Assembly: GCA_001986395.2 (NCBI GenBank)
Contig: MQVO02000002.1
Coordinates: 3,162,001-3,226,000, forward strand
From: Irpex lacteus
Lineage: Eukaryota; Basidiomycota; Agaricomycetes; Polyporales; Irpicaceae
Direction of reading: 5' to 3'
Length of the DNA stretch: 64,000 bases
Shown here: positions 24,183 through 35,700 of the stretch, one piece after another
Layout of the letters: each line of letters opens with the position of its first letter
Position numbering within the stretch: the first letter of the stretch is position 1
Notes under the pieces: model-generated
What the model was told of the DNA's origin: nothing
Seen by the model: the letters and a program-made list of their open reading frames with translations, nothing else
Databases searched by the model: none
Made by a program: the position numbers and the translations under genes

Positions 24183-26893
24183 TCAGAACCCGTTGTTCAT
24201 CCTCGAAGGACCACCATAAGTCTCCGCCCTAGCAAGCGCAGCCCTCGGCATCTTCTTCCCCATAAAACTAACCCCCTTATTCGGCGGCGGACACGGACTA
24301 TCCCCAATATCCGTATCCTCATCGTCGCTCTGCACCGTAAGACTCGTATCCTCCTGCAGCGTCTGCAACATCCCGTTCGTCCGCCTCGACCTCGACGGCT
24401 TCATAGCACCCGCACCACTACCAAACATCGTCGCAGTCGGAGCCTGACTGGGAGGCGCGCTGGACCGCTTGGACTCCCGATCGCGGTCGCGAGCACCTAG
24501 GAGACCGGACTTGCCCTCGCCGTAAGCGTACGACTTGGTGCGCCCGAACTTGCCCTTGCGGAACTGGTCTAGGTCTTCCTTGCGCGAGGCGGCGTGGAGA
24601 GGGTCGTCCATAGGCACGTAACTGTTCGGCTGGCAGCGCTCGCCGCAGTTCTTCCAGTAGTTGCAGTACCCGCCTTCGAGGATGTACACTTCGGGGTAGT
24701 GGATGCGAGGATACACATGGCCGTTGTCGCTGCGGTCCCTGGAGCGCAGATGTTTGGCGCTATCAAGCAAAGAAATTCCGTGAGTAATGTACCGCAAACG
24801 GGTTTGAAAGAGGTTAGACTTACAAAGTAGGTGCCCTCTGGCAGCTGAACTCGCAGTGGAACACAAGCACAGTCTTCTTCACACCATCTCCACTAGTCGA
24901 AGGCTCAGGCCTCTGCGCACCAGCTCCAAAGAACAGCTCCTCGAGTGCCTTCGTACTGTTGACATTAACAGCCCCAGGGATATGGCCTCCATTATACTCA
25001 TAATCAAAACGGCAGTCGATAATCTGGAAATCCGCGATCTTCGAGTCGTACTTGCCATCGAGGAGATCATTGACCGTCTCGAACCGAATCCTCATCAACC
25101 CATCGTCCTTCACCCGATGACAAGGCAACACCTTCCCCAGCGCCTCATTATCCCCAAACCGTCCCAACCCCGTCAAATACTTGCTCCTCGGGGTGTTCCT
25201 ATCGCCCAACACCTTCCTCTCTCCCTCTCCCTCCCTCTCCCCCGTCTCGCGCTTCTCCACTTTCTCATCCGCCTTCCTCGCAGCCCTCAAATCCCCCTCA
25301 CGCCTCACCCCCATACTCCTAAAATCCTCCGTCCCATCGCACCTCCTCAACGTCTTAAACTGCTGGCGCTTCGCATACGCCTGCGCAGGCGAACTCATAT
25401 CCGGTCCCTCCATCGACACCTCGCTCTCCATCGACAGGTCCATCAGAGACGCGGGTGGGAGCATCGCAGAGAACGCACGTCTAGCAGGAGCAGGCAGACC
25501 GAGTTCATGTTTCGAGGAGGAGGAGGTGCGGGTGTCAGCCTTCTCCCGCTCACGGTCTTCCGTGCCAGCCACACTCTCCATCTGAGGGAGCGCGCTTCTC
25601 AGCGAGCCTTCCATGCTCCCTGGGCCCATCAAGGCGCTCAAGGCAGGCCTTCGAGGACGCTTGTTGTTGGCGTTCAAGCCCTTGACAGTCTCGCCCAACC
25701 CGAGGGCGCGGATCGCTCCCTTGGACGCGATCCTCTCGAGTTTATGGTACGAAGGAGACTCCGCCAACGCAGGTGAAGACGAGAGCGCCTCTGCGTGCTG
25801 GAACAAATTGTGATGGCTCTTCCTAATGCTCGAGTCGGGAGAGAACGACCGTTTCTTCTTCTGCGCCGGCTTCTCGGGGGTGTCAACCTCGAGATCGACT
25901 TCAGAGAAGAGAGGAATCTGCGGACGCGTGCCTTCGATAGATCGACGTCTGGGAGACACAGAGTCGTAGAATAGGTTACTGAGCGTGCGCTGTCTGGAAG
26001 CAGACGCAGAGGACTCGGGAGTGCCGGGGGACACTGCCGCGTGGATGCTCAGCTGGGTTACGGTGGTTGCGGCTGACAGTGGCGATGGAGGCTCTGGGGC
26101 GGAGGATGACATCGACAGGTCAAGTTCCATCTCATCCGCAGGGGACGACGAGATGTCCATAGCCTACAGAGCGTCATCGAAGTTAGCAAGAGGTAAAGCT
26201 TGTGGCCGGTTTCGCAGAGTAACGTACCTTCATCGCAGAAGACGGCGGCACCATTCCGTGAACATCGTCATCATCAGACTCAGAGTTCTGTACCCAGTCA
26301 AACGGCATAGCAGTGCGGTGCGATCGCTTGCTGCTCTTCTCTGTGGCCTGACCCTTATCTTGTTTTTTGATGTTCAGAGGGGCCCAAGCGTCGGTACTAT
26401 CGTTGAGCCTGTTGTTACTGACATCCTTGCCAAACAACCTCTGTGCGCCAGAGGTAGTACTAGAGCGCGGCCTTCCCGTGCCAACCTTCTTAGCGGGGGC
26501 CAAATGGCCGGTAGAGTCCTCTTCATGACGAGGAGGATGAGACTTTGAAGATGGCAGAACGCGGAGGGGAGCGGGAGAGATATCCATGGGTGCGTATTCA
26601 GGGATGTCATCTTCGGAAGGAAGGTTGAGGTGGACGCGAGGAGGGGAGTTGAGGGACATGTTTGAGGCGAACGAGTCTTCCAGTGTTCGTTCGGCCTCGG
26701 AGGACAGGAACGCGTCGATCTCGTCTTGACGACTTGGATTCGACGTTAGGGGTTTGGAACGCGTGAACAGGGGCATCGTGAGTGGGTCGGTGGTGGTCTT
26801 CGCAACCTGCAAGGGGACGCGGAGAGGTTGTCCGCGGGTGAAGTAGATGTCGTTGAATGTGCGGGCACGCCGGATGGGTCTGAGAGGGGCCAT
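24183..26893 (-). CDS. cdc25: M-phase inducer phosphatase Cdc25
   Basis: The protein removes inhibitory phosphate from Cdk1 Tyr15 to drive entry into mitosis. Three exons (26228-26893, 24824-26163, 24183-24759) encode 860 aa. The long Ser/Pro-rich N-terminus has many S/T-P sites for kinase control and polo/14-3-3 regulation. The C-terminal rhodanese-fold domain reads 'FQIIDCRFDYEYNGGHIPGAVN', then the catalytic loop HCEFSCQR (HCX5R) with Cys659 and Arg665, then 'YPEVYILEGGY'. All key residues are intact. The intron at 24760-24823 lies just behind the catalytic loop. The tail past the domain is about 110 residues and disordered. Confidence 0.95.
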
Positions 26894-29158
26894 GTCCGAC
26901 GATGGAGAGGTAGTGTACAGGGAGTAAGATAGCGATACAGTTCAGTGGAGTCGTAAAGTTCGTAGACACAGGCCACAGTTGGGATAGTTGGACAAACGAT
27001 AGGTCAGGCCACCGTAATACAAGACGTGACAAAACGTGACGAACCAAATGTTATTCGACGATATCAGCCTTCCAAGCTCGCACAATGGAATCGTATGTTC
27101 GTATCTCGCTGAGTGTGGTCTTCTCTAGGAGGAGAGGCGGCTACGAAAAGCAAGTCGCTGGCGTCAGTGGCGGTTCAGATGGGACTCGGAGTATCACGAT
27201 ATAATGAATGATTGAGATGATAAGGCACCCTCGGAGTAGATGTCGAGTGATCAAACACTATTGTGTGCTCGAGGCGGGGGCAGTGGGCGAGGGAAAGTCA
27301 GTGCGTGCAAGGCTATTGTTCGACATCTGCAAGCCACGTTGCCACCCGCGTTGATGGTGTGGGGTAGACTAGACTATACTAGCTGAGAGCATCATGAGAT
27401 GACGACTTACTGTGTGTATGTTGGAGGTTGGGTGAAGAGGGATACACTTGGACGGAGGTGGCCGCGCCTGGGTTGGGAGAAGAGTCAGTGAGGTCGTCGA
27501 CGACAAAGAAGAGGACGGGGACCCGGAAAGGCCTTTTACAGGCGTCCCAAGGGTCGCACACGAGGCTGATGCTCGGCAAGCGGTGAGAAACGGGGTCTCG
27601 AAGACAAACAGCGTATGTTGTGTGGGTAGCTGTGGGTCCTCTATTTCGCTCAAACTCGGGACTTTTGCTTTCTCTGCTACTACAGAACACTCTAGAGACA
27701 CTTACGACAACTCGGTTTCGCAGGGGGAGGGATGAGGAGGGAACACGATGGCAGGAGGAGGAGTGCCAGAGGAAAGAAGACGACAAGGACGGATGCCATA
27801 TAGAGCCGTTATTTACGCGTTATTTGGCTCATGTTCGACTTTGGGGTTACATAAGCCAGACTCCGACAGAACAAGACAGCCGGTCTCAGGCCTCTGTTCT
27901 GCAACACTTGTGCCGACATTCCTGCGTCTATCACGAAATATCAGGTGGAGAGATCCTTGGAGATGCTATTGTTCCGTCAAACCATCACCCAATCCTCCTT
28001 GTTTTCATCGATACGTCAAGCCATGCTCCGAGCTCGTACACCGCCCGCAGATAAAGCACATCCTCGGGCATATGTTGCTACTGATGTTCTTGTCGAGGCT
28101 TGCGCTTTCAAGTAAGGAAATCAGAGAGTTCTGCCTGCCAACGTATAGGGTCGCGCAGGCCCAGCCTCCAGAAAAAGCCATCACTAGTGTTACAATCTTT
28201 TACACTACTCATACAGTAACGGTTGCAAGCGACCGCCTATGACGAATATCAAACCCACAAAATGCCACTGTTCCACTGCCCAACGCGAAGTGGATTGGTG
28301 GTGGATGTGGAGGTCGCTCGAGATGGCCTAGTCTAGTTTGTGTGCCACTTACTCCCGACGACAAATGCCATCGGCCAGACGCGTCTGCGCGTGCTCTGTC
28401 CGTTCTTCGTGCGTAACGCGGGCCAAACGGCTGAGTGAAACTTGTTTTTACGCGTCCCCCGTCTGCATTGTGAATGAAACGGAGAGGTCAGATGTTCGAG
28501 TTACTCTAACGTTAACTGTCGAACAACGCCTGAATCTTCCTCGTTTCATACCTCCATGGCCACTTCAAATTCCCAGCCCAACTGACGTCGTCCCCAAGGC
28601 ACACCACCCAAAATGCACCTCTCAAAATGACGTCCACGTTCGGGAAAGAAGAGGACGTGGAGGAAGTGGCGTCGCGCTCATTAAGACGCGGTCCTTGTTG
28701 ACGCGTTATTTGTCCCATGTTCGACTTTCGCTTGCCTCTGACGTAACAATTCTAGCTGAAACGCACGTGTTCGTTCCTCCTCCAAGGCACTCTCCATGGC
28801 CAGTGAGTTGACCTCATTATGTATTGACGCTTTCAAGTTTCGTCGTGAAGATGGCGGGACAAGGAGGCGTCGGGGCGGTCGTGACCGTCGGCGACTTCTT
28901 TTTCCCACAGTCGGTCCCGCCCTCCACGTGGGATTGCCGCCAGCGGGATGAGGCCACCGACATGAGCCCTCGACGGTTTTTGTAGTAATCTTGAGTCCTA
29001 AATATTGCTGTTGACAGATTTACCGACATATCCTCTTGTGCCTATGTCATAAATATCGATACAATGTGCTACAATACACGTATGCGTGAAGAACCTAACC
29101 TCATGCACCCCATTCAAGTATTCTCAATGGATTGCAGAACAACCGTACTCGGCCACCC
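26894..29158. other. Intergenic: cdc25 upstream region and 3' flank of paralogue A
   Basis: About 2.26 kb. No exon was recognised. It holds four ACGCGT hexamers (27815, 28379, 28450, 28701), two of them inside a 28-bp dispersed repeat (27815-27842 and 28701-28728, two mismatches). Confidence 0.45.
27815..27842 (+). repeat. 28-bp dispersed direct repeat, copy 1 (second copy at 28701-28728)
   Basis: The two copies, 886 bp apart, share 26 of 28 bases, begin with ACGCGTTATTTG and end with CATGTTCGACTTT. Both contain a MluI cell-cycle-box-like hexamer. They lie upstream of cdc25. Confidence 0.6.
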
Positions 29159-31995
29159 TCACTTACTACCCCTCGCCCTCAACGGCGTAACAGCCTGCGC
29201 AACCACATTCCCCGCCTCCTCCAACTTCTCCCTCAGCTCCCCATCCCACACAGACCCCAACACCCTCCTCGCCCTCCACCGATCCGGATGAAACCTAACC
29301 TGCGTCTTCACCACAAGCACCTCATACTCACTCGACTCCCTCCCAAGCACCCTCTCCATACTCTTAAAAAACCTCTCCACCGCAGTCCACGTAATCGTCT
29401 CAAAGTTCACGTTCTCGGGGTGTCCGAGCACAGGCCAGGGCACGCTCCCGAATGTTAAGGGACGAGCGTCGGACCATTGGACCCGGTCGAACTCGCTGCC
29501 GATGTACATGTATCGTGCGAGGGCGCGCCATTCGTCCCAGATGACGACGTGTGTGGTCGGGCAGAACTTGGTGTCGTCGCGTTCGCGGCAGCGTTCGATT
29601 TCTTTTGCGAGGGCTTCGTCGTATAGTCGCTGGCGGGCCTCAGCTGCTCGTCGTTCGGCTTCTTCCTTCTTGCGTTGCTCTCGTGCGACGCGTTCCGCCT
29701 CCTCTCGTAGTCGTTTCTGCCTCTCTTCCTCGGCTTTCTGTTTCTTCAGTGCTTCCTCACGTCGCTCCCGTTCAACCCGCTGTGCCTCCTCTCTTTTCCT
29801 CCTCTCCTCGGCCTTCTGCTTCTCCTGTTCCTTCTCACGTAACTCCCGTGCGAGTTTCTCCAGCTTCTGTTTCTCCTCTCGCTGCCTTCTTAACCTGTCC
29901 TCCTCACACTTCCGTTTCAGCTCCTCGTACTCTCGCAACTCTCGTGCAATCCGCTCCGCCTCATCTCTAGCCTGCCTCGCCTTCTCTCCTACCCACCCAA
30001 TCCAGCCCTGCTCATCCTTCTGCTTCTTCAACGCCGCCGCCCGCTCGCGTTCCTCCCGTACAATACGCTCATCCGCCTCCATTTTTAGTTTAAGTATATG
30101 GGCCTGTCTCTCTCGTTCCCTACGTTCTGCTGCGCGTTTCTCTGCCTCGAGCCGCTCCTGCTCACGTTTCTCCCTCTCAACTCGCTCCTCAATCTCCTTC
30201 AGACGCCTCTGCCTCTCCTCCTCGGCTTCTCGCTCCTTACGCACCCTCTCCCTCCTCTCCCTTTCCTCCACCTCCCTCATCTCCCGCATCCGTCTAACGG
30301 ACTCAGCGAGCTCAGCCTGATGACGACGCTCATCATCCTCAGCAAGCTCTCGATCGAGCTCCGCCTTCTCCGATAGAGTAGCCGACTCCAGTTGCTCGAC
30401 TTCCCAGATACGAGTATCGGCTTGCTGCTTCCTAAGTAACGCAGCACCTGTAGCGTTCTGAGCACAGCTCGCTTGGCGGACTGTCGCAGTTTCACGCTCT
30501 TTGGCTTCGAGCCAGATTCGGTAAGCTTCGGCGCACACCTTCCGAGCGGTCTCCACCTCCTCGTCTGCGAGTTTCTGGGCTTGTTGGGCGGAGTCGTACT
30601 CCTGGCTGGCGTTGTGACCATCTGATCTGGCCGCCTCAAGCTCTGTCTTGGTTTGAAAGAGTAAACGTTCCAGTTCTTCCCTGCGGAGGCGTAGAGATTT
30701 GAGCTTGTTCTCTTGGGCTTCTGCGGCCTGCTCAGGTGTAGGAGATGGAACATCCTGAGTGTATAGAGTCAGCAATGATTTCCTTGACATACGAATACCA
30801 CACTTACCGGATCTGGATTGGAGGCGTTTTCGACTTCGTGGGAAGATGAGGCAGCCGGTGGGGCCGGTAGGTAGAAAATTCGTCGAGCCTCGGGATCAGC
30901 ATAACGCACAGCGAGTGTTCCTGTCTCGAGTTCTTTTCCGTTCATCGCTTGCAGGGCCTCTGCGGCTGATCGAGTTGTGAGTATTATTACGAGTTCAGAC
31001 CGAAATATGTATGCATCGGCGTACCACCTGTCGGGGATCCAAAGGTAACGATCCCATGTACATCGGGTTCTCCGCTTTGCTTGAGTGTTGCGCTATCGTG
31101 ACAGTTAGCCTACATTCAAAATGAATATGGGCTACTGAAGTACCTGCTTATGTCGCTGAACTATACGGCCACGCATTAGTTCGTATAAGTACTTGCAAAT
31201 ATAGTATGTCTCCTTACTTGAGAGAATGTATCGACAAGATCCTTAAGCACGAAGTCAGGTCCAAACCCCTAACGTTCAGAACAACAGAAAAGTTAAGCAT
31301 AAGCACATTGTGGAAGGAACATGAGCCACATACCGAACAGTGCAGACTACATGGGTCAAAACTCTGCAGCGTAAACTTGCATTGCCGTAACCTTTTGTGC
31401 AATGTATTCCCCATCTGACGCGCGAAGTTCGCATGCTCCTCCTTGAAGTACTGTACAACGATAGTGCGCTGTGATTCTCCGACGTCCACGTTCACACGAA
31501 CTGAGACGAGTGGACCAGCAGTGCGAAAGCATCGAAACGCCGACCGCACATCGAATGCGTCGCCCGGACAGGAATCCGCCTCCATCTTCATATACTGAGG
31601 GAAAGGCCGATCGAAAACCAAGTCTGAGTTCTCTTCCGCAGTTGGAGAGTGAGATAGCATGAGAATCCATATAGGATACGCGGCCTTGACGAGATGACCG
31701 TGCAGCGTGGCTAGCGCCATTTCCGCTGAGAATGGAAATGTATTTAGTTCATACCGCCGACAGTGCAGTCGTCTCCACTGCGAAACATACCATAATGAAT
31801 GCTCGAGAAACGAATCCCCCATGTTTTACGACTCGGGTCGCTCGGAACCTCGTTCTTGCTGATTACCGAGACTTCCCCATAACCCTTGAACGTAGCTGTA
31901 AGATGCCCCCGTTCAAGATGAGCTGGCGGATCGACGACGTATAGAATCGGCTCTTTGATGAGTGGATGTGGCGAGTTTACGTTCACAGTCACCAT
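29159..31995 (-). CDS. RRM - coiled coil - J-like (HPD) protein, paralogue A
   Basis: Seven exons (31791-31995, 31334-31725, 31218-31268, 31144-31160, 31028-31092, 30808-30965, 29159-30754) sum to 827 aa. Residues 1-295 hold RRM-like units. The first has 'ILYVVDPP...WGIRF...ALATLHGHL' and the second 'RTIVVQYFKEEHANFAR'. The third is split over the small exons and reads 'HGIVTFGSPTAAEALQAMNGKEL'. Residues about 310-680 are a highly charged Glu/Arg coiled coil. The last 120 residues form a globular domain with FHPDRW (HPD at 785-787), like the loop of a J domain. The family is not one I can name. RNA binding and chaperone recruitment are inferences from the folds. Paralogues B and C share the layout and intron positions, including the 17-nt fourth exon. 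Confidence 0.75.
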
Positions 31996-32784
31996 GTCGA
32001 ATGGCTAGGTCGTCTGCGAGAGCAGACTTGCCTTGGCCTCATGATTCGTTCACCTATGTTGTGGAGGGCGTGTGCACCTGCTTATCTGCCATGCTGCATC
32101 GAGCAGGCTAATATTAATGAGTTGTGTCACTGTGTACGCATTGTTTATACCTGGCCCGTGAGAACAGTATCGTCATTACTCGGTGCTGAACTACACGCGA
32201 ATAAATCACTTACAGAATAAACACGAACGATGTGTTGAATAGCTGTATATCTCACAATCATGGTACGAAATGAGTATTTGTGCCATAAGTACGGTAATAG
32301 TGGTGGTGGTAGTAGCGAACAAAGTAACGCGAGCGTCTCCCAGCTTTGACTCGGATATTATATCTCCTCTACTCAGGCTATACACTTAGAGGACCCTCAG
32401 GCTGCAGCTTGATGCAAGCATGGCTCTCGCATTGCTGTTGTCCCTTGATTACTACGCTACCTCCCCCGTAACACGCTCTACGCCGCCCTTTGCGAAGGTC
32501 TACCGGTCAGATCAAGCTTGCGTCAGCCTAAGGTAGTCTGAGGTCTCCCTGAGGCAGAGTAGACAAGTTCAACCTTCGGGGCTCAGGATCTCGTAGCCTA
32601 ATGCTCCCCAGGCCACTGCACTGATCGAAATTGAATCGGAAAGCAGCCAGGCAGCAGCTGGGTCGTTCAGGAAAATCCAGCGTGATTGTACTAGTTCGTG
32701 GTATGTAGTCCCACGTATGTACCATGACTGCGGATGCTCAAATATATAACAACTGTCATTTATTCAAGTCATAGCATTTAGAGT
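31996..32784. other. Intergenic upstream of paralogue A, contains duplicated block
   Basis: This holds the 5' flank of paralogue A and the 3' flank of the CHAT gene. The main content is copy 1 of the 220-bp repeat (32121-32343). No gene was seen. Confidence 0.5.
32121..32343 (+). repeat. Direct repeat of about 220 bp, copy 1
   Basis: Aligns with 42141-42358. The 35-base core starting GTGTACGCATTG and ending GTGAGAACA is identical, and similarity (with small gaps) continues through CATTACTCGGTGCT, CACTTACAG and CTCCCAG. Here it lies 130-350 bp upstream of paralogue A; the other copy lies just downstream of the caspase-like gene. Confidence 0.8.
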
Positions 32785-35700
32785 CTACAGACCAAAGGGC
32801 ACAAAGGGCACCCATCGTATGAAGTCTTCTGTACGCCGGAGTTCAAGAACTACATTATGAAAGGCATATCCTGGCTGCAGCTCTTCATTATCTTGAAGCT
32901 GTTTGTGCAGTACCTTATAGAAAGTCCTTGCTACTTGCGGTGCGATACTATCAGAGATCGACCACATTGTCCCAATAACGCTCTTGAACCCCGCATTCAA
33001 CATCGCCGCCGCAAGATGCACTGCTTCCTCCGAGAGTTTCCTCTCTCCTGTTGCCGTCTGACAGGCGGAGAGAACAGCGAGATCGGCATTGGGCAGTGCT
33101 TTATTCATAAGCATTGACAGTGTTAACCTGTCATCGTTCAAAATAAATCCACTGCGCATAGGATCCTTGGCATCTTGGATACCATGGCAAGCCAGATGTA
33201 TCCAGCAGTGCGTGGCCATGTTGTCAAGAACATCCTTGACCGTTGCTTGGTCTTCACTCAATATCGACACTTTGGCGGATTCCGAGTCGTTAAAAATATC
33301 ACGAACAATGTTGACCTCCTCTCCAGTATTTGGAATCGCATTCTTTCCCTCCGCGTCTGTCGATTTAGACACAATCAGTATGCGGGGCTGGCGAGGTTCT
33401 GTAGCCCGGGCCTGAACGTCGTTATTGGCAGGCTTCTTGAAAGAGGTACGTGGGCGAAGCAGCGTCTCTAGTGTCGGCGTGTAGGAGGAGACGGCACGGT
33501 CCATTAGGGTCATATTGTCTAGCGGCCCTTTATTCGTGTACATGCCAGCTGCATGGATAGGAAGGAAAGCAAGTGGGCCTGTAGGGCACCAAGTAATGTG
33601 AGGCAAACGGACATCGCGATCAACAGCCTCGGTTGCTGTCTGTGCATGTCACTGTGTTAGTCAACGACAGGTGCGCATGTCGATTACTATGACCTACAAT
33701 CTCGTCGATTTTCTCGAGCACAGGTTTCACAACCCCATCCCAAAGTTCAGACAAGATTCTTCTCATTGTAAGATTGGGGTCAGGGAGCCTCTCACCACCT
33801 CTGCCATGATGCTCTTCGTCAGCTAAAATCTCGATAGATTCGTCTTGATATCTCGAACCCCCTGGAAGCCTCTTCCTTGCCTTGAGGACATCGCGGAGCT
33901 GTTTTTGCAGCTTTTCGGCGCGACCAAACGTGAAAGAAGGAAGGGGAACATGGGTAACGTTTCGAGGAGAATGCAGAATAAGCGCATCGCAACGTGAGTG
34001 GTGCACATTGACGAGGACCACATAGCCGAAAGAGCATGCTGACATCAGGTTTGCGACCGACTTAGGCTGCAGGAAGGTTTCAAAACCTTCCATTCCCCTG
34101 ATCTGATCGAGGAGCTTCTCATATTCGATAGCTAGACCATACTGGTTTTTGTCTTTCAGATCGAGGTATAAAGGGTGACCCGCCTCAGTCGGAGGCTCTG
34201 TATTTGTTGTGGACGCAGCATCATCTTGGATTTACGGAATATCAGGAATCTGTTATAACTCTGCAGTGGTGAGAGTAGACATACCAGTGGAGTTGACGCT
34301 CTGTAGGGCACGGAATACTTGAGAAAGATGCGAAGCAACTTCAGGGTGGTGTTCCTCCAATTTGTCTAGAGGGGATCGTAGTCGAAGTACTTGGGCCCAG
34401 ACGATAGATCGGCCGCTCTCTAGCCATTCAATAGCACGTTCTAATGCCCCCACCTTCAGGGCTGCGGCAGCGGCCTTATTCGCAAGACTTCCGAGGTGCA
34501 CTAACTCTTGGTAACGGCGATGAACATCATGCCCAAGCCAGACAACCTGAGGAAGAAGATCCAGGGCCCTTTGGTGTACATGCAGAAGGAAGCCAGCCAT
34601 TTCGCCATCCTCGTGGTATATGAAGCGTGAGATGAAGTCGGTGAGCCTTGTTGCCGCATTCAATCGCACGGGTGGATAGCCAGTCTTCTCCTTGAAGGCA
34701 AGTTTGAAAACGCTGAACGCCTGTTGGAAATCGTCAGAGGTTCCCGATGATGAGCAGCATTTAGCAAAAATGGCCCGTCCTGCAGTCTCCCAACGTCGCA
34801 CTTTCAGAGGACTTCCATCAGGAGTTAGTAACGCGGCGCGACTGCCATATGCAAAGGCCGCCTGTATGTCCTCAACATTTCGAAGCCGCTCAAAGCGCTT
34901 TATTTGAGCCATAGCGAGGTTGTTCAAATATTTCGGCTTATCGGGGTGTCCGTCAGGAGTAAGCTCAATAGCTTGAAGATGGTTTGCGATCGCAGTAGCT
35001 AGTCCACCAGAGGGGTTGGAGATCTCGGACTGCGCAGCAAGGACTAAACCGAGATTCGAGAGCATCATAGGTTTGTCTTGATGACCACTGGGGCATAAGT
35101 CGATTGCCTGCCTCAGAGCTTCGCTGGCAGTCACTAGATCTTCCTCCGTCCCATTACACAAAAACCGAGTTCTGTGTGCGGCGGCGAAGTTGTTTAGGAA
35201 ACTCGATCTGAGGGGATGTGTTTCGGGAGCTAGGAGAAGTACTTTCTCGAAGTTATTGATAGATTCCGTCAAATCCTGAGGATTTCCAAGTCGATCAAAG
35301 CGTATACTGAGCGATGTGGCGAGGTTACTCAACCAGCCTAGGTTATGGGGATGCTGTTCAGGCGAAAGCTTGACAGCGAGTGCTGCTTTTTCAATTGCCC
35401 CTTCGAGGTCTTCTAGAGAGCCCAAACGGTCAAAGCGGGCTCTTAAGGAAACACTAGCATTACCCAACCGCACATGCTTGTTTGGGTCTTCGTCGGCAGT
35501 CCACTCAGCAGCTTGTTGATGGCTGATAATCGCCGCCTCCAAGTCGGCGACGTTACCGAGGTGCTCGAACCGTAGTTCTTGTGCACAGCCCAGTTTGTCC
35601 ATCAATGCAGCGCGGATCGAGAGGTTAGTTGGAGAGAGTTTAATTGCCTGACTAGCTGCTGCAACTGCGTCGTTTATATCATTCGACAGACCGAGACGTC

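Noticed and set aside
24856..25776. Long plus-strand open frame of 306 codons
   Set aside because: It is antisense to the well-supported Cdc25 coding exon and is Leu/Arg/Pro-rich without any domain; a shadow of GC-rich codons.
29502..30320. Plus-strand Ser/Arg-rich open frame of 272 codons
   Set aside because: It is antisense to the Glu/Arg coiled coil of paralogue A; the Ser/Arg composition is the complement of Glu/Arg codons.
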